Assembly: GCA_964548175.1 (NCBI GenBank)
Contig: CAZJQS010000017.1
Location: forward strand, 22,717 to 86,716
Origin: JANQPA01 sp964548175
Lineage (GTDB): Bacteria > Bacteroidota > Bacteroidia > Chitinophagales > Saprospiraceae
DNA: 64,000 nucleotides
Direction: 5' to 3'
In this document: in pieces, positions 9,468 through 18,462 of the stretch
How the letters are laid out: each line of letters starts with the position of its first letter
Numbering within the stretch: the stretch's first letter is position 1
The notes under the pieces: model-generated
Told to the model about the DNA's origin: nothing
Seen by the model: only the letters and a program-made list of their open reading frames with translations
Databases searched by the model: none
Program-made: the position numbers and the translations under genes

Positions 9468-10280
9468 ATGATAGACACAAATATACTACAAGCACTTTGC
9501 CAACAAGCGCTTCCTGTCGTCAGAAAAGCGGGAGCATTCATAAAAGGCGAGTTAGGCAAAGTTGCCTCACACGAAGTTGAGATCAAAAGCCTAAACAGCC
9601 TTGTTAGCTATGTAGACCGAGGGGCGGAGGAAATACTGGTATCGGGCCTGAGATCGCTTTTACCGGAAGCAGGCTTTTTTACAGAAGAAGATACCGTAAC
9701 CAATGATGCGAAGCCTCTTCGCTGGATTATAGATCCCCTGGACGGCACAACCAACTTTCTGTTTCAGCTTCCCGTTTTTTCCGTCAGTGTAGGGTTGGAG
9801 GCTGATGGGGAATTAGTGCTGGGCATCGTTTATGAAATCAACCAAGACGAATGTTTTTATGCCTGGAAAAACGGCGGCGCCTACCTGAACGATCATCCCA
9901 TCCGGGTTAGTCATCGCAATAATCTGAAAGAAAGCCTGATCGCAACCGGTTTCCCTTACTACGATTACGCCTTGATGGACCAATATTTCAAAGCTATGAC
10001 TGGATTTATCCGGGAAACACGAGGCTTAAGGCGTTTGGGCTCAGCCGCTGTGGATCTGGCTTATGTTGCTTGCGGGCGTTTTGATGCCTTTTTCGAGTAC
10101 AGCCTGAGTTTATGGGACATTGCCGGCGGAATTGTGCTGGTCAGAGAGGCCGGCGGCAAAGTAACGGATTTTCGCGGGCGGGAAGAAGGGCTTAGCGGTA
10201 AAGAGGTTTTAGCCTGCAGCGCCCAGCTATATGAAGCCAGCCGACGCATTGTGGAGGAGGCCTTTTATGAAAAGAGTTAA
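9468..10280 (+). CDS. Inositol monophosphatase family protein
   Basis: This 270-residue enzyme belongs to the Li-sensitive, Mg-dependent phosphatase family, which includes inositol monophosphatase, SuhB and CysQ. The metal-binding motifs are intact: FFTEEDT (Glu), WIIDPLDGTTNF (the DPLDGT box) and LWDIAGGIVLVREAGG (the WDxAGG box). The ATG at 9468 gives the expected N-terminus; a TTG 21 bases upstream would add an odd MWLCLTI extension. The natural substrate could be inositol phosphate, a sugar phosphate or adenosine bisphosphate; the sequence does not decide between them. Confidence 0.92.
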   Translation: MIDTNILQALCQQALPVVRKAGAFIKGELGKVASHEVEIKSLNSLVSYVDRGAEEILVSGLRSLLPEAGFFTEEDTVTNDAKPLRWIIDPLDGTTNFLFQLPVFSVSVGLEADGELVLGIVYEINQDECFYAWKNGGAYLNDHPIRVSHRNNLKESLIATGFPYYDYALMDQYFKAMTGFIRETRGLRRLGSAAVDLAYVACGRFDAFFEYSLSLWDIAGGIVLVREAGGKVTDFRGREEGLSGKEVLACSAQLYEASRRIVEEAFYEKS

Positions 10281-10400
10281 ACTTTTCTATTTTCCAGCGA
10301 CCATAGAACGAACTGGTCTATTCCTTCATACTTTTTATCGAACAATTGACCAAAGCCAGATAATTAAAGCTAAATTCGGGCAATTACATTTCTGACAATT

Positions 10401-11639
10401 ATGGACATTCTTGAAAACATACGCGTTGCGATAGATTCCATCCGCTCCAATTGGCTGAGGGCCATACTCACCCTGATGATCATTGCGCTGGGCATCATGG
10501 CGCTGGTCGGCATTTTAACCGCTATCGACAGTGCTATTTATTCCCTGAACGACAATTTATCCAGCATCGGCGCCAACACCTTTGATGTCGACCCCAAAGG
10601 TTCGGGTATCAGCGGCAACCGGGAAGGGAGACGTTCCAAGCGGGGCGAACCCTTTACCTACAAACAGGCCATTGAGTTTAAAGAGAAATATAATTTCCCG
10701 GCTCGCCCTTCTGTTTCATTCAACTGCACCGGTTCGGCCACCATCAAATTCAAGAATGAGAAGACTAACCCTAACGTCAATATCTTTGCTGTGGATGACA
10801 ATTACTTCGAAGCTAAAGGCTTTGAAATCGAATATGGACGTGGATTTTCCCGAAGAGAAGTTCTTTCGGGCTCTTACAATACAGTCATCGGTTCGGACAT
10901 AGTTCAACAGCTGTTCGATGGAAAACCGGAGAAGGCGCTGGGTGAAACGATCTCTGCCGGGAACATCAAGTTCAGCGTCATAGGCGTGACCAAGTCCAAG
11001 GGCTCCAGCATGAATTCCAGTGAAGACAGGCGCATCATGATACCCCTCTATACAGGAAAGCGCTACTTTGCACAGGAAGACCAGAATTACAACATTCTGG
11101 TGGCCGTCAACGACGCTTCACAGATCGACAATGGAATTGCAGCCGCGACGGGCTTGCTGCGCAACATTCGCGGGCTGAAAGCCTCGCAGGAAAACGACTT
11201 TGAAATTACCAAAAGCGACAGCCTCATCGACATTATCAAAGAAAACACCCTTTATTTCCGGCTCGCCGCCATTGGCATCGGACTGATCACGCTGGTCGGC
11301 GCGGCTATCGGCCTGATGAACATCATGCTCGTCACCGTAACGGAAAGAACACGTGAGATCGGCATTAGAAAGGCGATAGGCGCCAACAGAAAGACCATTC
11401 TGGTACAGTTCCTTACAGAAGCTATAGTGATCTGCCAGATGGGAGGCCTGGCTGGCATCATCCTGGGCGTCCTGGTCGGCAATGTCGTTACTTACCTTCT
11501 CGGAGGCAGCTTTCTTTTCCCCTGGCTTTGGATCACCATTGCCGTCATCACCTGCACCTTGGTGGGATTAATTTCAGGCTTATATCCTGCCTTAAAGGCA
11601 GCGAGATTAGACCCAATAGAGTCTTTAAGATATGAGTAA
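10401..11639 (+). CDS. ABC transporter permease, MacB/FtsX type
   Basis: This 412-residue inner-membrane protein has the MacB layout. There is one transmembrane helix near residues 20-42, a large periplasmic MacB_PCD domain (about 50-240), and three C-terminal helices of the FtsX domain (about 285-400). It contains TERTREIGIRKAIGA, the coupling segment conserved in this family, and ends with ARLDPIESLRYE, a typical MacB-type C-terminus. Such permeases work with a LolD/MacB-like ATPase and often a membrane-fusion protein, exporting lipoproteins, peptides or drugs by mechanotransmission. Neither partner is adjacent, so they must be encoded elsewhere. Its substrate is unknown. Confidence 0.93.
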   Translation: MDILENIRVAIDSIRSNWLRAILTLMIIALGIMALVGILTAIDSAIYSLNDNLSSIGANTFDVDPKGSGISGNREGRRSKRGEPFTYKQAIEFKEKYNFPARPSVSFNCTGSATIKFKNEKTNPNVNIFAVDDNYFEAKGFEIEYGRGFSRREVLSGSYNTVIGSDIVQQLFDGKPEKALGETISAGNIKFSVIGVTKSKGSSMNSSEDRRIMIPLYTGKRYFAQEDQNYNILVAVNDASQIDNGIAAATGLLRNIRGLKASQENDFEITKSDSLIDIIKENTLYFRLAAIGIGLITLVGAAIGLMNIMLVTVTERTREIGIRKAIGANRKTILVQFLTEAIVICQMGGLAGIILGVLVGNVVTYLLGGSFLFPWLWITIAVITCTLVGLISGLYPALKAARLDPIESLRYE

Positions 11640-11661
11640 AAAGGCCTTAGGCTTTTTTTTT
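11638..11661 (+). terminator. Short terminator after the ABC permease gene
   Basis: An A-rich stem (11638-11646 with 11650-11657, one bulge, 3-base loop) runs into an uninterrupted T tract, overlapping the permease stop codon. It ends 12 bases before the flippase ATG. Confidence 0.6.
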
Positions 11662-11672
11662 ACTTTTATCCT

Positions 11673-13124
11673 ATGAATCGCGCCTTTATTGTCAATCTTT
11701 TATTCCTGGTAGCCATCAATGTGCTGATTAAGCCCTTTTACCTGTTTGGTATCGACCGGGTAGTCCAGAATACCGTACCGGACGGCGCTTATGGATTATA
11801 CTTTTCATTTTTAAACCTCACTTACCTGTTCCAGATCATCAACGATTTTGGCATTCAGAATTTTAACAACCGGAATATTGCGCAGCACAACCAGCTGCTC
11901 GAAAAATACTTCTCCAATATTCTGATGCTCAAAACGGGACTTTCTATACTTTCTATAATGCTGATCTTGGCAGTTGCCATTTTACTGGGATATCAGCTGC
12001 AGCAATTCCCTTTACTGATATTGATAGCATTCAATCAGGTCCTGGTATCGTTCATTTTTTATTTGCGGTCCAATATATCAGGATTGGGGCATTACCGTTT
12101 AGACAGTATCTTTTCGGTTTCGGATAAGCTTCTGATGATCCTGATTTGCGGGATACTCCTTTATTCGCCGATTTTCCAGCCCCATTTCACCATAGAATGG
12201 TTTGTGTGGAGCCAGACGGCCTCTCTGCTGATAACGGCTTCGCTTGCTTTTTTATGGGTAAGCCGCCGGATAAGGCAGCTCCGCTTTCGCTTCAAGCCCG
12301 CCATGTTGTTGTTGATCATCCGGAAAAGTTACCCCTTTTCCCTTATCATCTTGTTTATGGCCATTTACACGCGCACAGATGGCGTCATGATCGAGCGCTT
12401 ATTAACTGACGGTGCGGTTGAAGCCGACCGCTATGCCTCGGCTTTTCGACTACTTGACGCCTCAAATATGGTCGCCTTGCTCTTTGCCACTTTATTGTTA
12501 CCCATGTTATCCAAGCTACTGGCACAGCAATCTTCTATTGACCGGCTGGTTTATCTGGGCTTACAAACCATTTGGGGAGGCGCCGTCAGCGGCGCCATGG
12601 CCGTATATTTCTACCGTACGGAAATAATGGAACTGCTTTATGACAATGGCGGCCCCTACTCGGGTGCTATACTAGGCTATCTGATGCTCACTTTTATGGC
12701 AATGAGTGCGACTTATATTTTTGGGACTTTGCTGGTGGCCAATAACAACATTCGGCCATTGAATATCCTTTTTGCAGGCAGTGTAGTAGTAAATATCGTA
12801 CTCAATCTCCTCTTAATCCCACAATACAAAGCCCAGGGAGCTGCCATAGCCACCCTGATCACGCAACTGGGAGTTACTTTAGGCGAGTGCCTGCTCTCTT
12901 ATCGCCTGACTCCCCTTAATCTGGACCTGCGGGTCTATTTTCGCACGGCCGCCCTTTTTGTGGGTGCTTTTTTGATACACCATACGTTGCTGGCGCCCAC
13001 AGCACTGCCATGGAATGTAAAATTTTTTACCGGAATAGGAATATCCCTGATTTTATCTTTTATCTTGCGACTGATTGATCTTCCCTATTGGATTCAGCTG
13101 ATCAAAGAAAAGCCTTTGGGGTAA
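11673..13124 (+). CDS. Polysaccharide flippase, MATE/MOP superfamily (Wzx-like)
   Basis: This 483-residue integral membrane protein has about 12-14 hydrophobic helices and the pattern of the oligosaccharide flippase family (Polysacc_synt), including the N-terminal FLVAINVLIKPFYLFGIDR and an internal YTRTDGVMIERLLT helix boundary. It would move undecaprenyl-linked repeat units across the inner membrane. It is followed on the same strand by a Wzz-like regulator and an O-antigen-ligase-like protein, which together make a Wzx/Wzy-type set. Polymer type and specificity are unknown. Confidence 0.88.
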   Translation: MNRAFIVNLLFLVAINVLIKPFYLFGIDRVVQNTVPDGAYGLYFSFLNLTYLFQIINDFGIQNFNNRNIAQHNQLLEKYFSNILMLKTGLSILSIMLILAVAILLGYQLQQFPLLILIAFNQVLVSFIFYLRSNISGLGHYRLDSIFSVSDKLLMILICGILLYSPIFQPHFTIEWFVWSQTASLLITASLAFLWVSRRIRQLRFRFKPAMLLLIIRKSYPFSLIILFMAIYTRTDGVMIERLLTDGAVEADRYASAFRLLDASNMVALLFATLLLPMLSKLLAQQSSIDRLVYLGLQTIWGGAVSGAMAVYFYRTEIMELLYDNGGPYSGAILGYLMLTFMAMSATYIFGTLLVANNNIRPLNILFAGSVVVNIVLNLLLIPQYKAQGAAIATLITQLGVTLGECLLSYRLTPLNLDLRVYFRTAALFVGAFLIHHTLLAPTALPWNVKFFTGIGISLILSFILRLIDLPYWIQLIKEKPLG

Positions 13125-13159
13125 AATTGTTTGGTGTCGTCATTTTAAAGTCAATCTTT

Positions 13160-13188
13160 TTTGACCATCCTCTTTTTTTCTACTTTTG
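13160..13188 (+). promoter_or_regulatory. Well-matched promoter before the Wzz-like gene
   Basis: A TTTG -33 box (13160-13163) and a TACTTTTG -7 box (13181-13188) are spaced by 17 bases, a very good fit to the Bacteroidota housekeeping promoter. The ATG follows 18 bases after the -7 box. It would separate the chain-length and polymerase genes from the upstream flippase transcript. Confidence 0.65.
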
Positions 13189-13206
13189 CCAAACAATTGA
13201 AAAACA

Positions 13207-14316
13207 ATGAATCAAAGAGACAACTTACTGGGCGTTTTACAGAACTTATACCGAAGACGCAAATTCATTATTTATACCTGTGTTGCAGCCGGCGTTCTAA
13301 CAGCCGGCTTATCACTGCTTTTTCCGAATTACTACCGCGCCACTACAGTTTTCCTGGCTGGAAGCCCTGATCAGGCCAACCCTCAGCTGATCTTTAGCGA
13401 TGGGTCCAGAGAAGCCAATTATTACGGCTCTGAGAATGACATCGACCACATTCTGACTATGGCGGAATCTAACGAATTACTCTATTTCCTCGTCGATTCC
13501 TTCAACCTTTACGAACACTACAAGATCAATCGGGAACACACTAAAGCAGCTTTCAAGGTGAGGGAAGAGTTGTTAGATCATTACGAGATTAAAAAGACCG
13601 CCAGGGATGCGATAGAACTATCCATTGAAGATACAGACAGGGAACTTGCGGCTGCCATGACCAATGCTGCAAGAGATAAAATCGACCAGATTGTCCAGCA
13701 ACTGATCAAAAACGCCCAACAAAAAAACCTTCAAACTTACCAAGACCGCCTTCGAAATCAGGAGAAAAACCTGAATACATTAAGCGATAGCCTGATCCGT
13801 CTTCGAGAAAAATACGGCATCTACAATACCGTTTCTCAAGGCAATTATCTGACCAGTGAGCTGGCCTCTGCGGAAACCAAACTAGCACAGCTGGAGGCCA
13901 AGTTGTCACTTATGAGAAGTAATCAGGTTAGCTTTAGGGGGATCCAGGATTCTATCGCTCTTTTGCAGACTAACATCGCCGGGATCAGATCGAAAAAAGA
14001 CACCTTATCGAAAAAACTGGCGGATTTTAACGTAGGCATGCCCGTTATTAATACCATTTCCAAGCTTTACTTCGAAACCAGTGATCATATTGTCGAAACC
14101 CAGGACCGGTATGAGCGGCTAAGCAACATCTATGATGCTAACATCCCCGCAACCATACTGGTGGCAAAAGCGGACATTCCCATCGTCAAGTATCGGCCCA
14201 AACGGTCAATTATCGTCATTGCAGCCGGATTTGTTGCTTTCTTTTTCTGTGTGGTAGGCGTGTTGCTCTTTGATGCTTACAAGGACATTAACTGGAAAGA
14301 AATTTTCAAAGCGTAG
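13207..14316 (+). CDS. Wzz-like polysaccharide chain-length determinant
   Basis: This 369-residue protein has the classic co-polymerase topology: one N-terminal transmembrane helix (about residues 18-40), a long periplasmic region with heptad-like coiled coil (about 165-275), and a second helix near the C-terminus (about 338-360). The segment ADIPIVKYRPKR just before the last helix resembles the Pro-rich motif of Wzz proteins. No tyrosine-kinase domain follows, so it is a stand-alone Wzz rather than a Wzc. It would set polymer length together with the downstream Wzy-like protein, which starts 9 bases after its stop. Confidence 0.87.
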   Translation: MNQRDNLLGVLQNLYRRRKFIIYTCVAAGVLTAGLSLLFPNYYRATTVFLAGSPDQANPQLIFSDGSREANYYGSENDIDHILTMAESNELLYFLVDSFNLYEHYKINREHTKAAFKVREELLDHYEIKKTARDAIELSIEDTDRELAAAMTNAARDKIDQIVQQLIKNAQQKNLQTYQDRLRNQEKNLNTLSDSLIRLREKYGIYNTVSQGNYLTSELASAETKLAQLEAKLSLMRSNQVSFRGIQDSIALLQTNIAGIRSKKDTLSKKLADFNVGMPVINTISKLYFETSDHIVETQDRYERLSNIYDANIPATILVAKADIPIVKYRPKRSIIVIAAGFVAFFFCVVGVLLFDAYKDINWKEIFKA

Positions 14317-14325
14317 CCTTTGCGT

Positions 14326-15813
14326 ATGTATCAAAATTTGAAATACCATCTAAAGAAACAGCTGGATCAACAGGGCATCCTAGGCCTTTGGGGCATACTG
14401 GTCATCGGAAGCATTTTACTGGCGGTGGCTACCGAAGTCTATGTCCTCGCCGGGCTGCCTGTTTTCTTTTTGGTGGTTTTTTTAGCAGTTGTAGATTTCA
14501 AAAAGATCTACTTTCTGCTCCTGGCCTGTATACCCCTATCAACAGAGTTTTCTTTCTCCGGCGGACTAGGCACAGACCTTCCCACAGAACCCCTGATGGT
14601 CGGGCTGATGGTGGTATTATTGCTTTGGGTTTTGAGGCATTACTCTAAAATTAGCATTCAAACGCTGACCCATCCCCTGACTTTGTTGCTCTTCTTTCAC
14701 CTTGGATGGATCTATATGACTACACTGACCTCTGATCTTCCATTCGTCTCTATTAAGTATGCTCTCTCCAAGACCTGGTACGTAGCCGCCTTTTTCCTTT
14801 TTTCGCTCCTGGTATTCAGGTCTGCAGAAGCATTTCAAAGGGCTTTTTGGTATATTTTTATTCCTCTGACGTTAACGGTGGTGATCACCCTGTTCCGGCA
14901 CTATCTGATCGGTTTTTCTTTTGAAGAAGTTCACACCATCTTCTATCCTTTTCATCGCAACCACGTGAATTATTCCGCGCTGTTAAGTTTGTTTTTTCCT
15001 TTTATTCTTGTGGCTATCGGTTGGTATCCTAAAAAGAGCAGGCCGTGGTGGATACTGGTGTCGGCGGTTCCTCTTTTTTTGATTGCCATCTATTTTGCAT
15101 ATACCCGCGCCGGATACATTGCCCTTGTTATCGCCGCAGGCGCTTATGTCATTATCAGGTTCCGTTTAATGGTCCCGGTGCTGTTGGTCTCCGTGAGTTT
15201 AGCAATGGCAGGCGTAGCTTTCCTTGTCAATGACAATAAGTACCTGGACTACGCCCCCAATTACGATACCACCATTTCGCATACAGAATTCGACAACTTG
15301 ATAGAGGCCACCTACAAAGGAGAGGACATATCGACCATGGAGCGCGTCTACCGGTGGGTGGCCGGCTTCAATATGATGGCGGAAAAACCGGTTTTCGGCG
15401 TCGGCCCGGGCAACTTTGTTAATTTTTACAAGTCGTACACTATTACCAGTTTTCGTACTTACGTCAGCGACAATCCCGACAAATCAGGCATACACTCTTA
15501 TTATCTGATGACCGGGGTAGAGCAGGGCGTGGTGGGACTTGCCGTTTTTCTGATCCTATGTTTTGCCCAACTGATCATTGGCGAACGGATTTACCATCAA
15601 ACGAAAGATCCCCGCTGGAAGTCTGTCGTCATGGGGGCGTTATTATGCCTGGTGATCATCGATGCCTTTCAGATCATCAATGATATGTTAGAAACCGATA
15701 AAATGGGGCCATTTTTCTTCATTGCCATGGCCTTGCTGATAAAAGCGGATCGATTCAATAGCAGGCAACGATCATCAGTATGCCAGCCGGAAGCCGAAGA
15801 TAATGCCCAATAG
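14326..15813 (+). CDS. O-antigen ligase/polymerase-like membrane protein (Wzy/WaaL family)
   Basis: This 495-residue inner-membrane protein has about 11-12 helices and the large periplasmic loop of the O-antigen ligase/polymerase family (Wzy_C). The loop includes the conserved GVGPGNF and HSYYLMTGVEQGVVGLAVF segments, with the His and Glu-x-Gly features of the family. The ATG at 14326 is preferred to a TTG two codons upstream. Context beside a flippase and Wzz-like protein favours a polymerase role, though ligase activity cannot be excluded. Its last 39 bases overlap the end of the convergent fluoride channel gene. Confidence 0.87.
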   Translation: MYQNLKYHLKKQLDQQGILGLWGILVIGSILLAVATEVYVLAGLPVFFLVVFLAVVDFKKIYFLLLACIPLSTEFSFSGGLGTDLPTEPLMVGLMVVLLLWVLRHYSKISIQTLTHPLTLLLFFHLGWIYMTTLTSDLPFVSIKYALSKTWYVAAFFLFSLLVFRSAEAFQRAFWYIFIPLTLTVVITLFRHYLIGFSFEEVHTIFYPFHRNHVNYSALLSLFFPFILVAIGWYPKKSRPWWILVSAVPLFLIAIYFAYTRAGYIALVIAAGAYVIIRFRLMVPVLLVSVSLAMAGVAFLVNDNKYLDYAPNYDTTISHTEFDNLIEATYKGEDISTMERVYRWVAGFNMMAEKPVFGVGPGNFVNFYKSYTITSFRTYVSDNPDKSGIHSYYLMTGVEQGVVGLAVFLILCFAQLIIGERIYHQTKDPRWKSVVMGALLCLVIIDAFQIINDMLETDKMGPFFFIAMALLIKADRFNSRQRSSVCQPEAEDNAQ

Positions 15814-16146
15814 GCCGATGGCCAGGCTTGCGGCCAGATAAGCAAGGGCCAGTTTGATCTTACCATCCTGCAGCAACAAATACGCTTCGCCTGAAAAAGT
15901 GGAAAAGGTGCTGAAGCCGCCGCAAAAACCCGTCATCAACAACAAGCGGGAGGAGGTCGACAGCTCGTGTTTCAGGTTATAACCAATTAAAAAACCCAGG
16001 ATCACGCAGCTGACGGCATTGGCGGTCAGGGTGCCCCATGGAAAGACCAGACTTTGTCCCTTCAAGGCCATTCCTATCCAATATCGCAACAGGCTACCCA
16101 GGCCGCCTCCCAGGAAGACCCAAAAAAACGATGCCATACTAAGCAT
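15775..16146 (-). CDS. crcB: Fluoride channel CrcB/FluC
   Basis: This 123-residue protein has four hydrophobic helices and the signatures of the Fluc fluoride channel family: GGGLGSLLRYWIG near the start, NAVSCVILGFLIG, and the phenylalanine/serine-rich TGFCGGFSTFSTFSGE segment lining the pore. It exports fluoride passively as a dimer. The first ATG at 16146 overlaps the end of the wecA-like gene by 8 bases; a second ATG at 16137 (MASFFW) is equally plausible. Translational coupling with the upstream gene is likely. No fluoride riboswitch was recognised. Confidence 0.93.
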   Translation of the reverse strand: MLSMASFFWVFLGGGLGSLLRYWIGMALKGQSLVFPWGTLTANAVSCVILGFLIGYNLKHELSTSSRLLLMTGFCGGFSTFSTFSGEAYLLLQDGKIKLALAYLAASLAIGLLGIIFGFRLAY

Positions 16147-17203
16147 TTTTATTCTGCCTGACTTTTCTGAGCGCCAGTGTTAACCAAAGCGTCAAGCCGG
16201 AAGCAATGATCAAAATTAAAAGAAGCAATAAGTGCAGTTCCAGCAGTCCCTGGCCGGAAAAAACCAGCGTAATAAAAACCACGTTAACCAACACCAGCAG
16301 GCCGGTAGCCTGCATATGAGTCAGCCCGAAATCGATCAACAAATGATGGATATGCCGGCGATCAGGCTTAAAGGGAGACCCTCCCCTAATAAGCCGGGTA
16401 ACGAAGACGCGCATCGTGTCAAACAACGGAAGGATCATAATCCCTACTGCTACCGCCGGCGCCGCACTGAACTTAAAGGGATGCTCGTCAGGCAGATGAT
16501 AATCCGCGTCAATGAACCTGATGATCAGAATAGAAGACACAATGCCGATCAGTAAGGAGCCGGTATCTCCCATAAATATCCGTGCGGGCGTGAAATTATA
16601 TCGAAGAAAGGCCAGAACCGCCCCGGTAGTCGTAAAAGCCACCACCGCCAGTTCGATGTGTCCGACCATATAAAACCAACTGCCCAGGACTCCTGCTATC
16701 AGTGCCCCTACGCTGCCGGCCAGGCCGTTGATGCCGTCGATCAGATTAAAGGCATTGATGATGACCAGAATGGTAAACAGAGACAAAATGATGTAAGTGA
16801 CCCTGCCCAACTCCTGCTCTATGCCCATAAAGCCATACAAGCCCGTCAATTCAATATCCGACTTAAAAACGAGAATGGAAGCCGCCAGGATCTGCCCTAT
16901 GATCTTTTTGGAGGGAGAAATGGGCGAAATATCATCTTTTGCCCCTATCAGAAAAATAATGATAAAAGAACACAGGATATACTGAAGGTTGCCGAATTCT
17001 TTAAAAGGGGTCCACAGGACGATCGAAAAGATGGCTCCGGCAAAAATAGCAATGCCTCCCAGGGAAGGCGTTTTTTCGGTATGCGAACTGCGTTCGTCCG
17101 GCTCATCGAACAAATGCTTTTCCTTGGCGATATTGATGATAGAAGGAATGGTAAAGTAGGTCAAGGTAAAAGCAGTCACAAAGCTAGCAATGATCACAAA
17201 CAT
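16139..17203 (-). CDS. Undecaprenyl-phosphate sugar-1-phosphate transferase (WecA/TagO/MraY family)
   Basis: This 354-residue polytopic enzyme transfers a GlcNAc-1-phosphate-type group from UDP-sugar to undecaprenyl phosphate and so starts glycan assembly. Family motifs are clear: the Asp pair in FLIGAKDDISPIS, NAFNLIDGINGLA, FMGDTGSLLIG, and the cytosolic His-rich DRRHIHHLLID of the WecA/TagO branch rather than the MraY branch. About 11 helices are predicted. It lies opposite the flippase, Wzz and Wzy-like genes and is the natural initiator for that pathway. crcB follows with an 8-base overlap. Confidence 0.92.
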   Translation of the reverse strand: MFVIIASFVTAFTLTYFTIPSIINIAKEKHLFDEPDERSSHTEKTPSLGGIAIFAGAIFSIVLWTPFKEFGNLQYILCSFIIIFLIGAKDDISPISPSKKIIGQILAASILVFKSDIELTGLYGFMGIEQELGRVTYIILSLFTILVIINAFNLIDGINGLAGSVGALIAGVLGSWFYMVGHIELAVVAFTTTGAVLAFLRYNFTPARIFMGDTGSLLIGIVSSILIIRFIDADYHLPDEHPFKFSAAPAVAVGIMILPLFDTMRVFVTRLIRGGSPFKPDRRHIHHLLIDFGLTHMQATGLLVLVNVVFITLVFSGQGLLELHLLLLLILIIASGLTLWLTLALRKVRQNKNA

Positions 17204-17351
17204 AAGCTCCGGTCAGTTTAGATCACAAAAATACACATACACTGTCATAATGAGGCTTTTAAATGCCTTTATTTTGGTGAATGTACTGCAATCGACAGTC
17301 GGAAAACAGTTTAAAAGCGTTCAGTTACTACACATTACCTTTTTCTTTTGT

Positions 17352-17359
17352 TAATTTTG
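17352..17359 (+). promoter_or_regulatory. -7 box upstream of uppS
   Basis: TAATTTTG fits TAnnTTTG. If used, transcription would begin just before the 53-bp palindrome, placing that palindrome in the 5' leader of uppS. Confidence 0.45.
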
Positions 17360-17381
17360 CAGGGCTTGATCACGAGGCGAA

Positions 17382-17434
17382 GTGATGCTGAAAGCTATTC
17401 AACATCAGTGATGTTGAATAGCTTTCAGCATCAC
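17382..17434. repeat. 53-bp perfect palindrome in the uppS leader
   Basis: Two 26-base arms (17382-17407 and 17409-17434) are exact reverse complements around a single central base. The flanks (about 17371-17381 and 17435-17445) pair partly. No T tract follows, and it lies between divergent genes, so it is not a normal terminator for either neighbour. Confidence 0.85.
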
Positions 17435-17535
17435 TTTACTTCGTTACTAAAGAAATCATCTGGAAAAATGCCGGCATTTTTTCCGGATAATTTTAGCCGA
17501 TAATGGCTTTTAACCGATGAAATGATGGGGGTAAA

Positions 17536-18279
17536 ATGGATATAAAGTTAAAGATAAAGCCCGAGAGTTTGCCACGTCACATTGCGATCATTATGGATGG
17601 CAACGGCCGTTGGGCGAAGAAGCACGGTAAACCCCGCGTTTTTGGCCATAGAAACGGCGTCAAAGCTGTAAGAGAAACCACTGAAGCAGCCGCCGAGCTG
17701 GGCGTTAGTTTTTTAACGCTTTACGCTTTTTCCACGGAAAACTGGAGCAGGCCCCGCATAGAAATAGACGCCCTGATGAAATTACTCGTTGAAACCCTCC
17801 ACAAGGAGGTAAACACCCTAATGAAAAACGACATTAAACTTCAAGCTATAGGAGACATCAGCCAGCTGCCGCGCCCTACTCATAAAGCACTGCTGGAAGG
17901 CATAGAGCGTACAAAAAACAATAAAAGGATGACACTCATCCTGGCCCTGAATTACAGCGCCAAGTGGGACATCCTCCAGGCTACCCAAAAACTGGCCAGA
18001 GCCTGCAAAGAAGGCCTGATCAAAGAGGATGAAATTGACGAAGCTGCCTTCGCCCAGGCCCTAAGCACCGCCAACATCCCTGATCCTGAGCTCCTTATCC
18101 GAACCAGCGGAGAGACCAGGCTCAGCAACTTCCTCCTGTGGCAACTGGCTTACGCAGAATTGTACTTCACCCCCACTTTCTGGCCCGACTTCAGGAAAGA
18201 ACACCTCTACGAAGCCATTATCAATTTCCAGGAACGTGAACGGCGTTTTGGAAAAATTAGCGAACAATTAGTACAATAA
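17536..18279 (+). CDS. uppS: Isoprenyl transferase (undecaprenyl diphosphate synthase)
   Basis: This 247-residue cis-prenyltransferase condenses isopentenyl units to make the C55 carrier lipid used for peptidoglycan and surface glycans. Conserved motifs are present: IIMDGNGRWAKKHGKPRVFG (substrate-binding Asp and Arg), TLYAFSTENWSRP, and the C-terminal RTSGETRLSNFLLWQLAYAE. It is followed 183 bases later by bamA, an adjacency common in Bacteroidota. The ATG at 17536 gives a normal N-terminus. Confidence 0.97.
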   Translation: MDIKLKIKPESLPRHIAIIMDGNGRWAKKHGKPRVFGHRNGVKAVRETTEAAAELGVSFLTLYAFSTENWSRPRIEIDALMKLLVETLHKEVNTLMKNDIKLQAIGDISQLPRPTHKALLEGIERTKNNKRMTLILALNYSAKWDILQATQKLARACKEGLIKEDEIDEAAFAQALSTANIPDPELLIRTSGETRLSNFLLWQLAYAELYFTPTFWPDFRKEHLYEAIINFQERERRFGKISEQLVQ

Positions 18280-18337
18280 CGTACAACCATTTTCACTTTA
18301 TAGGTATCGTTAGGATATCATTGTGCAGGAACATGCT

Positions 18338-18345
18338 TATCTTTG
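18338..18345 (+). promoter_or_regulatory. -7 box upstream of bamA
   Basis: TATCTTTG fits TAnnTTTG. A TTG lies 14 bases upstream (18321-18323), a little close for a -33 box. It would give a leader of about 110 bases if bamA starts at 18463. Confidence 0.45.
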
Positions 18346-18462
18346 CACTTTCTTATTTGAAAATGACCATTTTAAAATACCAAAATTAAGCGCTCCGACG
18401 CCGATGGCTTATTTTGCGGCACAGACCTTAGGATGGCGCCGGAACGCCAACAGAACTGTAAA

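Larger units (their letters stand above)
17204..17535. other. Divergent intergenic region (wecA-like / uppS) with large palindrome
   Basis: These 332 bases hold a -7 box at 17352-17359 and a perfect 53-bp palindrome at 17382-17434, both described separately. No ORF is credible here. Confidence 0.6.

Noticed and set aside
16658..17221. 187-codon rightward ORF opposite the WecA-like gene
   Set aside because: Rich in Gln, Asp and Lys, as expected for the complement of a hydrophobic membrane protein gene; no independent support.
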